64,000 bases of DNA from Acidobacteriota bacterium (GCA_013289695.1 JABCZK010000005.1:62001-126000); one strand, 5' to 3'. Positions 1-8,962 are shown, counted from the first letter of the stretch. Numbers and translations are program-made. The notes: generated by a model not told the origin, from the sequence alone.

Positions 1-33
1 GCGGAAATGCTGCAAGCACAGGCGGCCTCCTGA
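1..33 (+). CDS. C-terminal end of an unidentified protein (partial)
   Basis: Frame 1 is open from the window edge and stops at TGA 31-33. The visible residues are AEMLQAQAAS. They suit the end of a coiled-coil protein, and a small ZapB-like protein or the end of pheT would be usual upstream of zapA, but ten residues cannot decide. The gap to the zapA start is 57 bases, so the two genes may be co-transcribed. The identity is unknown. Confidence 0.35.
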   Translation, partial: AEMLQAQAAS

Positions 34-90
34 TAAATCGAAGCAAAAGAATCGGCCCGCGCGCATAAGCCCGTTGCGCGCGCGCACGCA

Positions 91-408
91 ATGGCCGACA
101 ATAACCCTGGCTCAGCAAGGGAGTGCACCGTGAAAATCGAGATTTACGATCAGAGCTACAACGTGAACGCGGATGACAACGAGGAATATTTGAAGGAACT
201 GGCGGCCTACGTGGACGGCAAGATGCGTTCCATCGCCGAAGCCACGCACATGGTGGATTCACTGAAGGTCGCGGTGCTCGCCGCGTTGAATATTGCCGAT
301 GAATCGTTCGCGCTGCGCAAACGCCAGCAGGAAATCGAAGGTCCGCTGCGCAAGCGCGTGGAAAAATGCGTGTCCATGGTGGAAAAGGCGCTCGAACAGA
401 CAAATTAG
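91..408 (+). CDS. zapA: Cell division protein ZapA
   Basis: A 105-residue protein of normal ZapA length. The N-terminal part (about 14-60) has the family pattern: a short beta-hairpin reading VKIEIYDQSYNV, then the helix with EEYLKELAAYVDGKM. A long C-terminal coiled coil follows, starting with the DSLKVAVLAALNIADE segment (about 57-71). ZapA binds FtsZ in the cytoplasm and bundles protofilaments at the division ring. No clear Shine-Dalgarno precedes the ATG, and the upstream bases are an alternating GC run. In many bacteria zapA is followed by 6S RNA, rny and ymdB. Here a metal cassette follows, and the 6S-like RNA and ymdB appear only about 13.5 kb further on. Confidence 0.85.
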   Translation: MADNNPGSARECTVKIEIYDQSYNVNADDNEEYLKELAAYVDGKMRSIAEATHMVDSLKVAVLAALNIADESFALRKRQQEIEGPLRKRVEKCVSMVEKALEQTN

Positions 409-489
409 CCGGTGAAAAATCCCTTCGAGCTGATTGCTGAACGTAATTGCGCGCGACCCTTAGGTTTCTAGTGCTCCCCGCGCAACCCG

Positions 490-520
490 TTAGCACCTTA
501 CCGCCATCTCCGTATATGAT
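490..520 (+). promoter_or_regulatory. Candidate promoter of the small CxxCH protein / RND operon
   Basis: A TATGAT -10 box at 515-520 lies 32 bases before the preferred GTG start at 552. TTAGCA at 490-495 is a weak -35 with a long 19-base spacer. The related gene at 9044 also has a TATGAT box a similar distance upstream, which supports both. The rest of the zapA-552 gap (409-489) shows nothing recognisable. Confidence 0.4.
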
Positions 521-551
521 TGGTCCTAGGTGTTTTGCCGACCTTTGCCAC

Positions 552-833
552 GTGCATAAACGCAGAGCAGTTCTGTATCTGGTCGTTCCAGTAGCGCTGC
601 TCGCGCTGCTGATGCTCCTGATGGTGTTGGGCAGCGTCTCGCATTGTCATGCCGGCCCCGATGCAAATTGCTCGATTTGCCATCTGAGCCATCAACCGAT
701 TGACCATCCACAACCGAACCATCGTGAACCGTCGCTGGCCCAGGTCGGCGTGCGAATCGAGTTCCAGCAACCCGGATTTGCACCCTCGCCCGTCGCGCCA
801 CGACTTCCCACCCGCGCTCCGCCCGCCGTCTAA
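552..833 (+). CDS. Small membrane-anchored CxxCH protein (paralogue 1)
   Basis: A 93-residue protein if started at GTG 552. Upstream in-frame ATGs exist (for example 510) but would overlap the predicted -10 box. It has a basic N-terminus (HKRR), one hydrophobic helix (about 6-30), then a His/Cys cluster reading HCHAGPDANCSICHLSH and a Pro-rich tail ending RAPPAV. This layout matches the protein at 9044: helix, H-x-H, C-x2-CH, x-H, and a tail ending APP-V. CxxCH can bind haem c, but the neighbours suggest metal binding outside the inner membrane; this is inference. It resembles DUF2946-like small proteins of metal regulons in layout only. A TolC-like channel gene starts 70 bases downstream. 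Confidence 0.55.
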   Translation: MHKRRAVLYLVVPVALLALLMLLMVLGSVSHCHAGPDANCSICHLSHQPIDHPQPNHREPSLAQVGVRIEFQQPGFAPSPVAPRLPTRAPPAV

Positions 834-903
834 CCTCGATTTGAATCCGTGCTGCTACCAGCAAGCCGATCCCACTACTTTTTTTCTTTAGAGGTTGAAG
901 ACT

Positions 904-2253
904 ATGCCCGCTAAAACCCTGCTATTCGCCATCCCTGCACTGGTGGTGTGTTTTGCATCCGCGGCTCTTGCGCAGACGTCACCGCCCCCGCCGCCATCCG
1001 CGCCGCAGAACGCCACGCCCGGAGCCGCGCCGCAAAATACTCCGTCGGGGCAGGTGCATGGCGCCGTGCGCATCACCTTGGACCAGGCCATCCAGATGGC
1101 GCTCGAACACAACCATAATTTGAAGGCTGCGCGTACCACCATTCAGCAGGACGAAGCTCTGGAAATCACCGCGAACCTGCGGCCCAATCCCGTGCTCACC
1201 GCGGACGCGCAGTTCCTTCCGATTTTTCAGCCGAATCAGTTCACCGCAGACTACATCAATGAGACCGCGCAGTTTGATTTGGGCATCGCCTACCTGTTCG
1301 AACGCGGCAGGAAGCGCCAGCATCGCCTGCAAGCCGCGCAAGACGTAACCGCGCAAACCAAATCGCTGGTTACGGACAACGAGCGTACCCTGACCTTCAA
1401 CGTTGCCTCGCAATTCGTCGGCGTCCAGCTCGCCGAATCCACGCTCGATCTCGCCCTGCAGGACATGAAGAGTTTTCAGAACACGCTGGACATCAGCCAG
1501 GCCCGCTACAACGCCGGCGACATCAGCGAAGGCGATTTTCTGAAGATCAAACTCCAGATGCTGCAATTTCAGCAGGACGTGGCCCAAGCGCAACTGACCA
1601 AAGTGCAGGCGCTGGTGGGCTTGCGGCAGTTCCTGGGATACGAAACCGTTCCCGAGGACTTCGACGTTTCCAGCGACTTCGACTACATACCCGTGCAAAT
1701 AAAACTCGAAGAGCTGCAAGCGAAAGCTCTGCAGTCCCGCCCGGATTTCCGCGCGGCGCAGCAAGGCGTGACCGCGGCCAAGAGCCAGTATGAATTGGCC
1801 AAGGCCAACGGCAAAGTGGACGTAACCGGCACCGCCAATTACGATCACGTCAGCGATACCAATACAGCCTCCTTCTTCGGCAGCTTTCAGATCCCCATCT
1901 TTAACCGCAATCAAGGCGAAATCGCGCGCACCAATTACGTAATCAATCAGGCGCAGGAACTGGAGCGGGCCGCGAGCGATCAGGTGATGAGTGACGTGCT
2001 CACAGCCTATGAAGGCGTGCGCGAAAACGATCTGGTCGTTACGCAATTTCGCGGCGGCTATCTGGATGCGGCGCAACAGTCTCGCGACATCGCCGAGTAT
2101 TCCTACAAACGCGGCGCCGCCAGTCTGCTTGACTATCTCGATGCCGAGCGCAGTTATCGCACTGTTCAACTTTCTTACCGGCAATCGCTCGCGGCCTATC
2201 TCACCGCAGTCGAGCAGCTGCGCGAGGCAGTAGGAACCCGGAGCCTGCCATGA
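904..2253 (+). CDS. TolC-family outer membrane channel of an RND metal efflux system (CzcC/CusC-like)
   Basis: A 449-residue protein from ATG 904, which has AGAGG at 890-894. The in-frame TTG at 895 is less likely. A signal peptide (about 1-24, ending AALAQ) is followed by a Pro/Ala linker and two outer membrane efflux repeats typical of TolC proteins. The repeats show up as long amphipathic helices with ITLDQAIQMALEHNHNL in the first and SRPDFRAAQQGVTAAKSQYELA in the second. The channel carries ions from the periplasmic pump to the outside. The gene overlaps the adaptor gene by four bases (ATGA), so translation is coupled. It is the first of three genes in the order C-B-A. Confidence 0.88.
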   Translation: MPAKTLLFAIPALVVCFASAALAQTSPPPPPSAPQNATPGAAPQNTPSGQVHGAVRITLDQAIQMALEHNHNLKAARTTIQQDEALEITANLRPNPVLTADAQFLPIFQPNQFTADYINETAQFDLGIAYLFERGRKRQHRLQAAQDVTAQTKSLVTDNERTLTFNVASQFVGVQLAESTLDLALQDMKSFQNTLDISQARYNAGDISEGDFLKIKLQMLQFQQDVAQAQLTKVQALVGLRQFLGYETVPEDFDVSSDFDYIPVQIKLEELQAKALQSRPDFRAAQQGVTAAKSQYELAKANGKVDVTGTANYDHVSDTNTASFFGSFQIPIFNRNQGEIARTNYVINQAQELERAASDQVMSDVLTAYEGVRENDLVVTQFRGGYLDAAQQSRDIAEYSYKRGAASLLDYLDAERSYRTVQLSYRQSLAAYLTAVEQLREAVGTRSLP

Positions 2254-3446
2254 GCACTCAGTTGTTCCGATGCGGTCCTAGATCTACGTTAGCGCAGGCC
2301 GGCGTACTTGCCGTAGCAGCTGCGATCGCCGCGGCTTGCGTCGCGGGCTGCGGCTCCGATGAACGCGCGAATCAAATGACCTCGTACAGCGCCAAGGAAT
2401 CCAAGAGCGCCACTCCCGAGCTGTTCACCATTCCGGATAACCAGATGTCTCACGTGCAGGTGGTCACCGTCGAACCCGTGAAACTGCCGCGCGTCCTGCG
2501 CCTCACCGGCGCTGTGGCCTACAACGCATTTAACACCACGCCGGTGATCACCCAGGTCGGCGGCCCGGTCAGTCGCATCCTGGTGGTACCTGGCGAGCGC
2601 GTGAAGAAGAGCCAACCCCTATTGGAAGTGAGCAGCCCCGATTACTCGCTACTCTATGCGGCCTACCTGAAAGCGCGCGATACCCTGCGCGTGACGGACA
2701 AGAACTACGCGCGCGCCCAGGATCTTTACGCGCATCACGCCATCGCCGAACGCGACTTGCTCCAGGCGGAATCCGATCGCATCCAGGCGCAGGCGGATTT
2801 GAACGCAGCGCTCTTGGGCTTGAAAATTCTGGGAATTCCCAATCCGGATGATTTGGCGAAGGCACCCTCTTCCGCTGAAATCCCGCTGCTCGCGCCCATC
2901 GGTGGAGAAATTGTCGAACGCGACGTCGCTCCCGGCCAATTGTTGCAAGCCGGCCTTACGCAGGCATTCATCATTTCCGATATGAGCTCGGTGTGGGTGC
3001 TGGCAAATGTCTATCAAAGCGATATGGCGGAAGTACACGTAGGCGACCAGGTCGCGGTACAGACCGATTCGTATCCCGACAAATTCCACGGCAAGATTTC
3101 GTTCATGTCGCCGGCACTCGATCCCAATACGCGCACGCTGCAGGCGCGCATCATCGTCGAAAATCCCGGCGAAAAGCTTAAGAACAACATGTACGTCACG
3201 GCCACCGTGAATGCAGGCGTGGAGCAGAACGCCATCGCCGTCCCGGATTCCTCCGTGCTGCGCGACGATGAAAATCAGCCGTTCGTTTACGTGGCCACGG
3301 GTTTCAACCAGTTCGGGCGCAGATCGGTGGAAATCGGCCAAAGCCAAGCTGGAAAGACGCAAATTCTGAAGGGCTTGAGTCCCGGCGACAAAGTCGTCGG
3401 TGATGGCAGCCTGTTCCTGCAATTCGCCAATTCGTTCCAGCACTGA
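2250..3446 (+). CDS. RND efflux periplasmic adaptor lipoprotein (CzcB/CusB-like)
   Basis: A 398-residue membrane fusion protein. A lipobox (VAGC, Cys34) ends the signal peptide, so it should be lipid-anchored in the periplasm. A barrel-sandwich half (about 90-125, GGPVSRILVVPGERVKK) leads into a helical hairpin (about 130-190). The second lipoyl half follows (about 205-235, LLAPIGGEIVERDVAPGQ), then the beta-barrel and membrane-proximal domains. It links the TolC-like channel to the RND pump and stabilises the tripartite complex. No Met- or His-rich N-terminal metal-binding stretch like that of CusB is obvious. It overlaps the gene before it by four bases and lies 15 bases from the pump gene. 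Confidence 0.88.
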   Translation: MSTQLFRCGPRSTLAQAGVLAVAAAIAAACVAGCGSDERANQMTSYSAKESKSATPELFTIPDNQMSHVQVVTVEPVKLPRVLRLTGAVAYNAFNTTPVITQVGGPVSRILVVPGERVKKSQPLLEVSSPDYSLLYAAYLKARDTLRVTDKNYARAQDLYAHHAIAERDLLQAESDRIQAQADLNAALLGLKILGIPNPDDLAKAPSSAEIPLLAPIGGEIVERDVAPGQLLQAGLTQAFIISDMSSVWVLANVYQSDMAEVHVGDQVAVQTDSYPDKFHGKISFMSPALDPNTRTLQARIIVENPGEKLKNNMYVTATVNAGVEQNAIAVPDSSVLRDDENQPFVYVATGFNQFGRRSVEIGQSQAGKTQILKGLSPGDKVVGDGSLFLQFANSFQH

Positions 3447-3461
3447 GGCGGCCGATTCCGC

Positions 3462-6400
3462 ATGATTCATCGCATCGTACAATTCGCGCTGCAACAGCGG
3501 TTCCTGGTTCTGATGCTGGTGGTGTTCATCGCCGTCGGCGGCGCGGTTTCCTTCCAGCGCATGCCGGTGGACGCCTACCCGGACCTTTCACCGCCCATGG
3601 TGGAAGTCATCACGCAATGGCCCGGGCACGCCGCGGAAGAAGTCGAGCGCCTGGTCACGCTGCCCACCGAAGTGGAAATGAACGGCGTGCCGAAGATGGA
3701 CATCCAGCGCTCCATCTCGCTCTACGGCCTGTCGGACGTAATTCTGACGTTCGACGAGGACACCGACGATTACCTGGCGCGCCAGATCGTATTTCAGCAC
3801 CTCAGCGAAGTTGCTTATCCCACTGGGGTCACTCCAACACTGGCGCCCCTGTCCAGCCCCTCGGGTCTGGTTTACCGCTACGTCTTGCAAAGTCCCGATC
3901 GCACACCGCAGGAACTGAAAACTTTCGAAGATTGGGTAATCGAGCGCGAGTACAAACAGGTGCGCGGCGTCGCCGATGATTCAGGCTTCGGCGGCACGGT
4001 GATGCAATACCAGGTGCTGCTCGATCCCGCGCGGCTCTACGGCTATCACATCACCGTCCCGCAAATCATCCAGCAACTCTCCGTGAACAACGCCAACACC
4101 GGCGGCGGATTTTATCCGCAGGGCGGCCAATTTTATTACGTGCGCGGCCTGGGCCTGATCAAGGACGTGCAGGACATCGGCAGCGTGATCATCGGCTCGC
4201 AGAATGGCGTGCCGGTCCGCATTCGTGACGTTGGCGAAGTCACCATCGGCCACGCCCCGCGCCTGGGCCAATTCGGATTCAATAAGAATGACGACGCCGT
4301 CGAAGGCGTCATCATGATGCTGCGCGGCGACCAGACGCAGAATGTTCTGAAAGGCGTCGAGGCCAAAACCAAAGAACTGAACGAACACATTCTGCCGCCC
4401 GACGTGAAAGTGCTGCCTTACTACGACCGCAGCGACCTGGTGCGTTTAACGATTGATACCGTGGAAAAAAATATGCTGGTCGGGATGACCCTGGTCCTGA
4501 TCGTGTTGATTTTCTTTCTGGTGAATGTGCGTGCGGCCGTGATTGTGGCGCTGACCATCCCGGTGGCGCTGCTCTTCTCTTTTATTTTTCTGCACGCACG
4601 CGGCGTGGCTGCCAACCTGCTCTCCATCGGCGCAATTGATTTCGGCATCATCATTGACGGCACGCTCGTGATGGTGGAGAACATCTATCGCGAGCTGGGA
4701 CTCCGCGAAGGCCAGAAATACGACTTGCACGAAGTGATTCTCACCGCCGCGCGCGATGTCGATCGCCCCATCTTCTATTCCGTCGCCATCATCATCGCCG
4801 GCTACATCCCCATCTACGCGCTCAGCGGCCCGTCTGGCAAATTGTTTCACCCGATGGCCGACACCATGTCCATCGCCTTGGTCGGCGCGTTGATTCTCAC
4901 GCTTACATTCGTCCCGGTGATGTGCTCGTACTGGTTCAAGAAAGGCGTCCGTGAGCCTCGCAACAAGCCCTTCGAATGGATCAAGAATGAATACGGCTCG
5001 GAACTCAAGTGGTGCTTGGAACGTCCGTGGCTGACCATGCTCGTCGCCACCGTAATTTTCGGCGTCAGTCTTTTCCTAGTCCCCTTCATCGGCGGCGAGT
5101 TCATGCCGCACCTGGACGAAGGCGCGTTGTGGGTCCGCGCTACGATGCCTTATACGATTTCCTACGAAGAGGCCGCAAAGGTCGCGCCGCAGATTCGCGA
5201 CATTCTCGCGAAGTATCCGATGGTGACAGACGTCGGCTCCGAGCTCGGCCGGCCCGATGACGGTACGGACCCCACCGGCTTTTTCAATTGCGAATTTTAT
5301 GTGGGGCTGAAGCCTTACAGCGACGCCATCTGGAAATCCGGGAATATCCGCAACAAGGCAGCGCTGATCGAGGACCTGCAGAAGCAGCTCACCGCGTTTC
5401 CCGGAATTATTTTTAATTATACTCAGCCGGCCGAAGATGCCGTGGACGAAGCGCTCACGGGCTTGAAGAGCGCACTCGCAGTGAAAGTGTATGGAGCGGA
5501 CCTGAACGTCCTCCAGGACAAGGCGCTGGAAATCAAGCGGCGGCTTTCACAAATCCGCGGCTTTACCGAGTTGACCGTGGTGCGCGAACTGGGCCAGCCC
5601 AGCTTGATCGTGCAAGTGGATCGCGACAAGATCGCGCGCTTCGGTATCAACGTAGCCGACGTCGAAGCGGTAGTGCAGGCAGCAGTCGGAGGCCAGGCCG
5701 CCACGCAGGTAATCCAGGGCGAAAAGCTGTTCGATCTCGTCGTGCGCATGAAGCCGGAGTTCCGCGAGAACGCGCAACAAATCGCCAACCTGCTCGTCGG
5801 CGCGCCTACCGGCCAGCAGATTCCACTCAGCGAGCTTGCGGACATTCGCGAAGGCAACGGCGCGTCCTTCATTTATCGCGAGAACAATTCGCGTTACATC
5901 GGCGTGCAATACAGCATCGAAGGCCGCGATCTGGCCGGAGCCGTCGAGGAAGGCAAGCGCGCCATCGCGGACGTGGATAAATCATTGCCGGCGGGCTATC
6001 GCCTGGCCTGGGGCGGCGAATACAGCGAATTCATCAACGCGATGAGCCAGGTTTCGATTGTCGCGCCGCTCACAGTGCTCCTCATCTTCATGATCCTGTT
6101 TGCGCTCTACGGCAACCTGAAGTTTCCGGTCACCGTGGTTCTCAGTGTGATTTTGACCGAACCGGTCGGAGCGTTGCTCGCGCTGAAGCTCACGCACACG
6201 CCGTTCAGCGTCTCGTCGCTGCTCGGGCTGCTGGTGCTGATGGGCGTCTCAGTGGAAACCGCGGTCATTGATGTCTCCTACATCAATAAACTCCGCCTCG
6301 AAGGGCTCGGCATCGAAAAAGCCACGTATGATGCGTCGCTCGTCCGCTTCCGGCCAATTATGATGACTGCTCTGGTAGCTTGCCTGGGTCTGCTGCCGGC

Positions 6401-6551
6401 TGCGCTTTCGACGGGCATTGGTTCCGATTCGCAGAAACCCTTCGCGATCGTGATTGTTGCCGGACTGGTATCGCGCCTGCTCCTTGGCCGCATCGTCAGC
6501 CCCGTACTGTACAAAATGGTCGCGCGCGAAGGCGACGTCTTGCAGGTGTGA
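3462..6551 (+). CDS. czcA: Heavy-metal RND efflux pump, CzcA-like (divalent-cation type)
   Basis: A 1029-residue inner membrane proton/cation antiporter of the HME-RND family. It has the usual plan: TM1, a periplasmic porter loop, TM2-6, a second large loop and TM7-12. In the fourth TM segment the diagnostic motif reads DFGIIIDGTLVMVEN (393-407). The DFG...DG pattern is that of CzcA/CnrA-type pumps for Zn, Co, Ni or Cd. The CusA pumps for Cu(I)/Ag(I) have an Ala...Asp-Ala version instead. The pump takes ions from the periplasm and passes them through the TolC-like channel. The exact metal is not shown by sequence, and the symbol is a family label. The gene ends 36 bases from the convergent ATPase gene. 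Confidence 0.88.
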   Translation: MIHRIVQFALQQRFLVLMLVVFIAVGGAVSFQRMPVDAYPDLSPPMVEVITQWPGHAAEEVERLVTLPTEVEMNGVPKMDIQRSISLYGLSDVILTFDEDTDDYLARQIVFQHLSEVAYPTGVTPTLAPLSSPSGLVYRYVLQSPDRTPQELKTFEDWVIEREYKQVRGVADDSGFGGTVMQYQVLLDPARLYGYHITVPQIIQQLSVNNANTGGGFYPQGGQFYYVRGLGLIKDVQDIGSVIIGSQNGVPVRIRDVGEVTIGHAPRLGQFGFNKNDDAVEGVIMMLRGDQTQNVLKGVEAKTKELNEHILPPDVKVLPYYDRSDLVRLTIDTVEKNMLVGMTLVLIVLIFFLVNVRAAVIVALTIPVALLFSFIFLHARGVAANLLSIGAIDFGIIIDGTLVMVENIYRELGLREGQKYDLHEVILTAARDVDRPIFYSVAIIIAGYIPIYALSGPSGKLFHPMADTMSIALVGALILTLTFVPVMCSYWFKKGVREPRNKPFEWIKNEYGSELKWCLERPWLTMLVATVIFGVSLFLVPFIGGEFMPHLDEGALWVRATMPYTISYEEAAKVAPQIRDILAKYPMVTDVGSELGRPDDGTDPTGFFNCEFYVGLKPYSDAIWKSGNIRNKAALIEDLQKQLTAFPGIIFNYTQPAEDAVDEALTGLKSALAVKVYGADLNVLQDKALEIKRRLSQIRGFTELTVVRELGQPSLIVQVDRDKIARFGINVADVEAVVQAAVGGQAATQVIQGEKLFDLVVRMKPEFRENAQQIANLLVGAPTGQQIPLSELADIREGNGASFIYRENNSRYIGVQYSIEGRDLAGAVEEGKRAIADVDKSLPAGYRLAWGGEYSEFINAMSQVSIVAPLTVLLIFMILFALYGNLKFPVTVVLSVILTEPVGALLALKLTHTPFSVSSLLGLLVLMGVSVETAVIDVSYINKLRLEGLGIEKATYDASLVRFRPIMMTALVACLGLLPAALSTGIGSDSQKPFAIVIVAGLVSRLLLGRIVSPVLYKMVAREGDVLQV

Positions 6552-6586
6552 GTTGCACCGGCGCGAAGTAAGTCGCGGAATTCCGA

Positions 6587-8557
6587 TTAGTCTGCGCCGG
6601 TAGGCGCTTGTGTGAGAATCCCGCGAACAACTTGATTGGCCGATGAAACTGGCGGGAGCAATCTGGCGGAATTCAAGATGAATGCCATTTCGGACGAGAC
6701 GTGAATGAAAGCGGCCAGCAGCGGATTCAGAAACCCAAAAGCCGCGAGGCCCACACCGATCGTATCCACCACCAGCGTTCCCACGAAGTTCTGCATGATG
6801 GTTCTGCGGCAACGCCGTGCGGTCTGTATGGTTTCGACTAGCTTCGATAAGTCGCTGCCAATCAGCACAACGTCGGCGCTTTCGCGCGCTACGTCTGTGC
6901 CAGAGCCCATCGCCACACCGACCGACGCCTGCATCAATGCCGGAGCGTCATTGATCCCGTCTCCGACCATAGCCACCTTGTGGCCCTTCTCAATCATTTG
7001 CTGCACGTAGCGCAGCTTGTCTTCTGGCAGCAGGCCCGAGACAATCTCGTCAACGCCTAGTTTGCCGCCAACATCTTCCGCCACCATTTTTGCGTCGCCC
7101 GTGAGCAGCGCCGTCCTTAAACGCATGGACTTCAACGCTTGCATCGCGCCTCTCGCCTCGGGCCGAAGCGTATCCGCAACCTGCAACGTTCCCAGAAATC
7201 GGCCAGCGCGAGCCACAAAAATCTCCGAGCCCGCAGTTCCGCTGGTCGGCGGATCGCATTGCACGCGCCGTTCCAGCAAGAATTGTCGTTTCCCGACAAT
7301 AATCTCGTCACCGCCGCTGCTGGCGATAATTCCCTGGCCCGGGGTGTATTCGAACTGGCCAGTATCTTCGTACGGGATTCCCAATTGCACCGCTTTCCTC
7401 AGGATCGCTTTGGCGATGGGGTGCTCGGAGCGAGATTCAGCAATCGCGGCGGTTTTCAGCAAAAGCGCCGCGGGAACATCCGGGGCGGGGCAAACGTCCA
7501 GAAGCTCAGGAGTTCCATAAGTCAACGTCCCAGTCTTATCGAGCAGTATGGTGTCCACTTCCCACAGCTTTTCCAGATACAACCCGCCTTTGATGATGGC
7601 GCCCTCTTGGGCTGCGCGGCCGATGGAGCCCAGAATCGCCAGCGGAGTCCCCGCCGCGATGCCGCACGCTCCGGCCACGATGATCACGGAAATCGTCGAA
7701 CGAATGTTGTGCGTGAGCAGAAAAGTCAGCAGCGCCGCGCCCAACGCAAAATAAACCAGGTAGCCCGCAAGCCGGTCCGCAATTCCCTGAATCGGCGCGC
7801 GCGATTTCTCCGCCGTTTCCACCGCCTCGATGATCTTGCCGAAGGTTGTGTCGCGGCCCAGGCGCTCGACGCGGACTTCCAGCGCCCCGGATTGATTGAT
7901 CGTCCCCGCATAGACAATGGCGCCCGGATGTTTTTCAACCGGCATGGATTCGCCCGTGATGGGCGCTTGGTCTACGAAGGAATGTCCTCCGATCACCTTT
8001 CCGTCAACTGGAACGCGCGCTCCTGGCCGGACCAGAACTTCATCGTTGCTTGCCACTTCCTGAATTCTTACGTCCATCCATGTTCCGCTTCGCCGCACGG
8101 TTGCTGTGCTCGGCAGAAGCTCGACCAAATGTTGAATCGCTTTGCGTCCTCGGCCCACTGTGAGGCCTTCGAGGATCTCGGCGACTAAAACGAAGAGCGT
8201 GATGATCAGCGCCGTAAAAATTTCGCGAATGGCAAGCGCCGCCACGATGGCGATGGCCATCGAGAGTTCCATGGTCATGCGCCGCTGTGTGAGGTTCTCG
8301 TACGCTTCGTGGAAAATTGGAAATCCGCCAACAATGGCGCAAATCACGCCAACCGCTGTGATGTACGGATTCCGCGCGCCCCCAAGGAACCAGATGGCCG
8401 CTGCCGCCGCTGCGGTGAAGAGCACGCGGTTGACCTCGCGCCAGTTCAAGGCCTTTTCGTGCTCATCTTCATGGTTGTCGTGGTCAACCGCAGCGCTTGC
8501 CGGATGTAACCCGGTAATCTTCGCTGCCTCTGTGTCCGTCAAATTCGTCTGCTTCAT
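6587..8557 (-). CDS. P1B-type heavy-metal ATPase with an atypical ACG membrane motif
   Basis: A 656-residue P-type ATPase from ATG 8557, which has AAGGA a few bases upstream; an in-frame ATG at 8602 is less likely. It has the actuator motif TGES (201-204), phosphorylation site DKTGTLT (Asp340), SEHP (377-380) and the hinge GDGINDAP (533-540). The two-helix extension before the actuator, the SEHP motif and the small size place it in the metal (P1B) group. At the conserved intramembrane site, where CPC, SPC, TPC or CPH is expected, it reads Ala-Cys-Gly (297-299, in VAGACGIAAGTP). No CxxC domain is present; a His/Asp/Glu-rich stretch (25-35) may bind metal instead. It is directly downstream of an RcnR-like regulator, which suggests Ni/Co or another divalent ion. 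It probably exports from the cytoplasm. Confidence 0.85.
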   Translation of the reverse strand: MKQTNLTDTEAAKITGLHPASAAVDHDNHEDEHEKALNWREVNRVLFTAAAAAAIWFLGGARNPYITAVGVICAIVGGFPIFHEAYENLTQRRMTMELSMAIAIVAALAIREIFTALIITLFVLVAEILEGLTVGRGRKAIQHLVELLPSTATVRRSGTWMDVRIQEVASNDEVLVRPGARVPVDGKVIGGHSFVDQAPITGESMPVEKHPGAIVYAGTINQSGALEVRVERLGRDTTFGKIIEAVETAEKSRAPIQGIADRLAGYLVYFALGAALLTFLLTHNIRSTISVIIVAGACGIAAGTPLAILGSIGRAAQEGAIIKGGLYLEKLWEVDTILLDKTGTLTYGTPELLDVCPAPDVPAALLLKTAAIAESRSEHPIAKAILRKAVQLGIPYEDTGQFEYTPGQGIIASSGGDEIIVGKRQFLLERRVQCDPPTSGTAGSEIFVARAGRFLGTLQVADTLRPEARGAMQALKSMRLRTALLTGDAKMVAEDVGGKLGVDEIVSGLLPEDKLRYVQQMIEKGHKVAMVGDGINDAPALMQASVGVAMGSGTDVARESADVVLIGSDLSKLVETIQTARRCRRTIMQNFVGTLVVDTIGVGLAAFGFLNPLLAAFIHVSSEMAFILNSARLLPPVSSANQVVRGILTQAPTGAD

Positions 8558-8603
8558 GATTGGTTCCTTTGTCGCGGCATCCCCGGAGATTCCCGCTGTC
8601 ACT

Positions 8604-8882
8604 TCACTTCAAATAAGCCCGAACAATATCAATCAGCTCCTCGGCCGCTTGTCCCTGCGGCGAGTCCTTGCCCTTCTCCGGATCCAGCACGTGAAATCGC
8701 ACGTGCCCTTCCATCACTTCGGCCATCAGGCCGTTCAGCGCCCCGCGGCAAGCCGCCATCAATTGCAGCACGCCGGCGCATTCCTGCTCGGATTCCAGAG
8801 CGCGCTCGATCGCCTCCACCTGCCCGCGAATCCGGCGCACGCGTTTCTGAAGCTTTTCTTTGTCTTTGGAGGTATGGGCCAT
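8604..8882 (-). CDS. RcnR/CsoR-family metal-sensing repressor
   Basis: A 92-residue all-helical repressor of the CsoR/RcnR/FrmR family (DUF156). The start at 8882 (MAHTSKDKEK) is preferred to 8921 because the family begins this way and the promoter/operator lies between them. The ligand positions match E. coli RcnR exactly: His3, Cys35, His60 and His64. A Cu(I)-sensing CsoR would have Cys at the last site. RcnR senses Ni(II)/Co(II) and releases DNA when bound. The gene is first in a two-gene operon with the P1B ATPase; 46 bases separate its stop from the ATPase ATG. The metal assignment is inference from the ligand set. Confidence 0.85.
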   Translation of the reverse strand: MAHTSKDKEKLQKRVRRIRGQVEAIERALESEQECAGVLQLMAACRGALNGLMAEVMEGHVRFHVLDPEKGKDSPQGQAAEELIDIVRAYLK

Positions 8883-8894
8883 GGCGCTTATTAA

Positions 8895-8920
8895 TATACC
8901 CCAGTATAGTATATAGGACA
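8895..8920 (-). promoter_or_regulatory. Candidate operator/promoter of the RcnR-like regulator
   Basis: The inverted repeat TATAC-CCCA-GTATA occupies 8895-8908 (plus-strand letters). Read on the gene strand it is TATACTGGGGTATA. It contains TACTGGGG, the core of the operator bound by RcnR-class repressors (TACT, a G tract, AGTA). TATACT inside it also resembles a -10 box. It lies 13-26 bases upstream of the ATG at 8882, as expected for autoregulation. Confidence 0.6.
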
Positions 8921-8962
8921 AACGGAATTTTACCCTCCAACTCCGCCACCCTCGGGCGTTAG

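Noticed and set aside
409..551. 6S RNA directly after zapA
   Set aside because: I looked for a rod-like fold here because it is the common place, but no long complementary arms were found; the better candidate lies at 13982-14180.
979..2184. Minus-strand ORF over the TolC-like gene
   Set aside because: Antisense shadow; the TolC-like frame has a signal peptide and family repeats.
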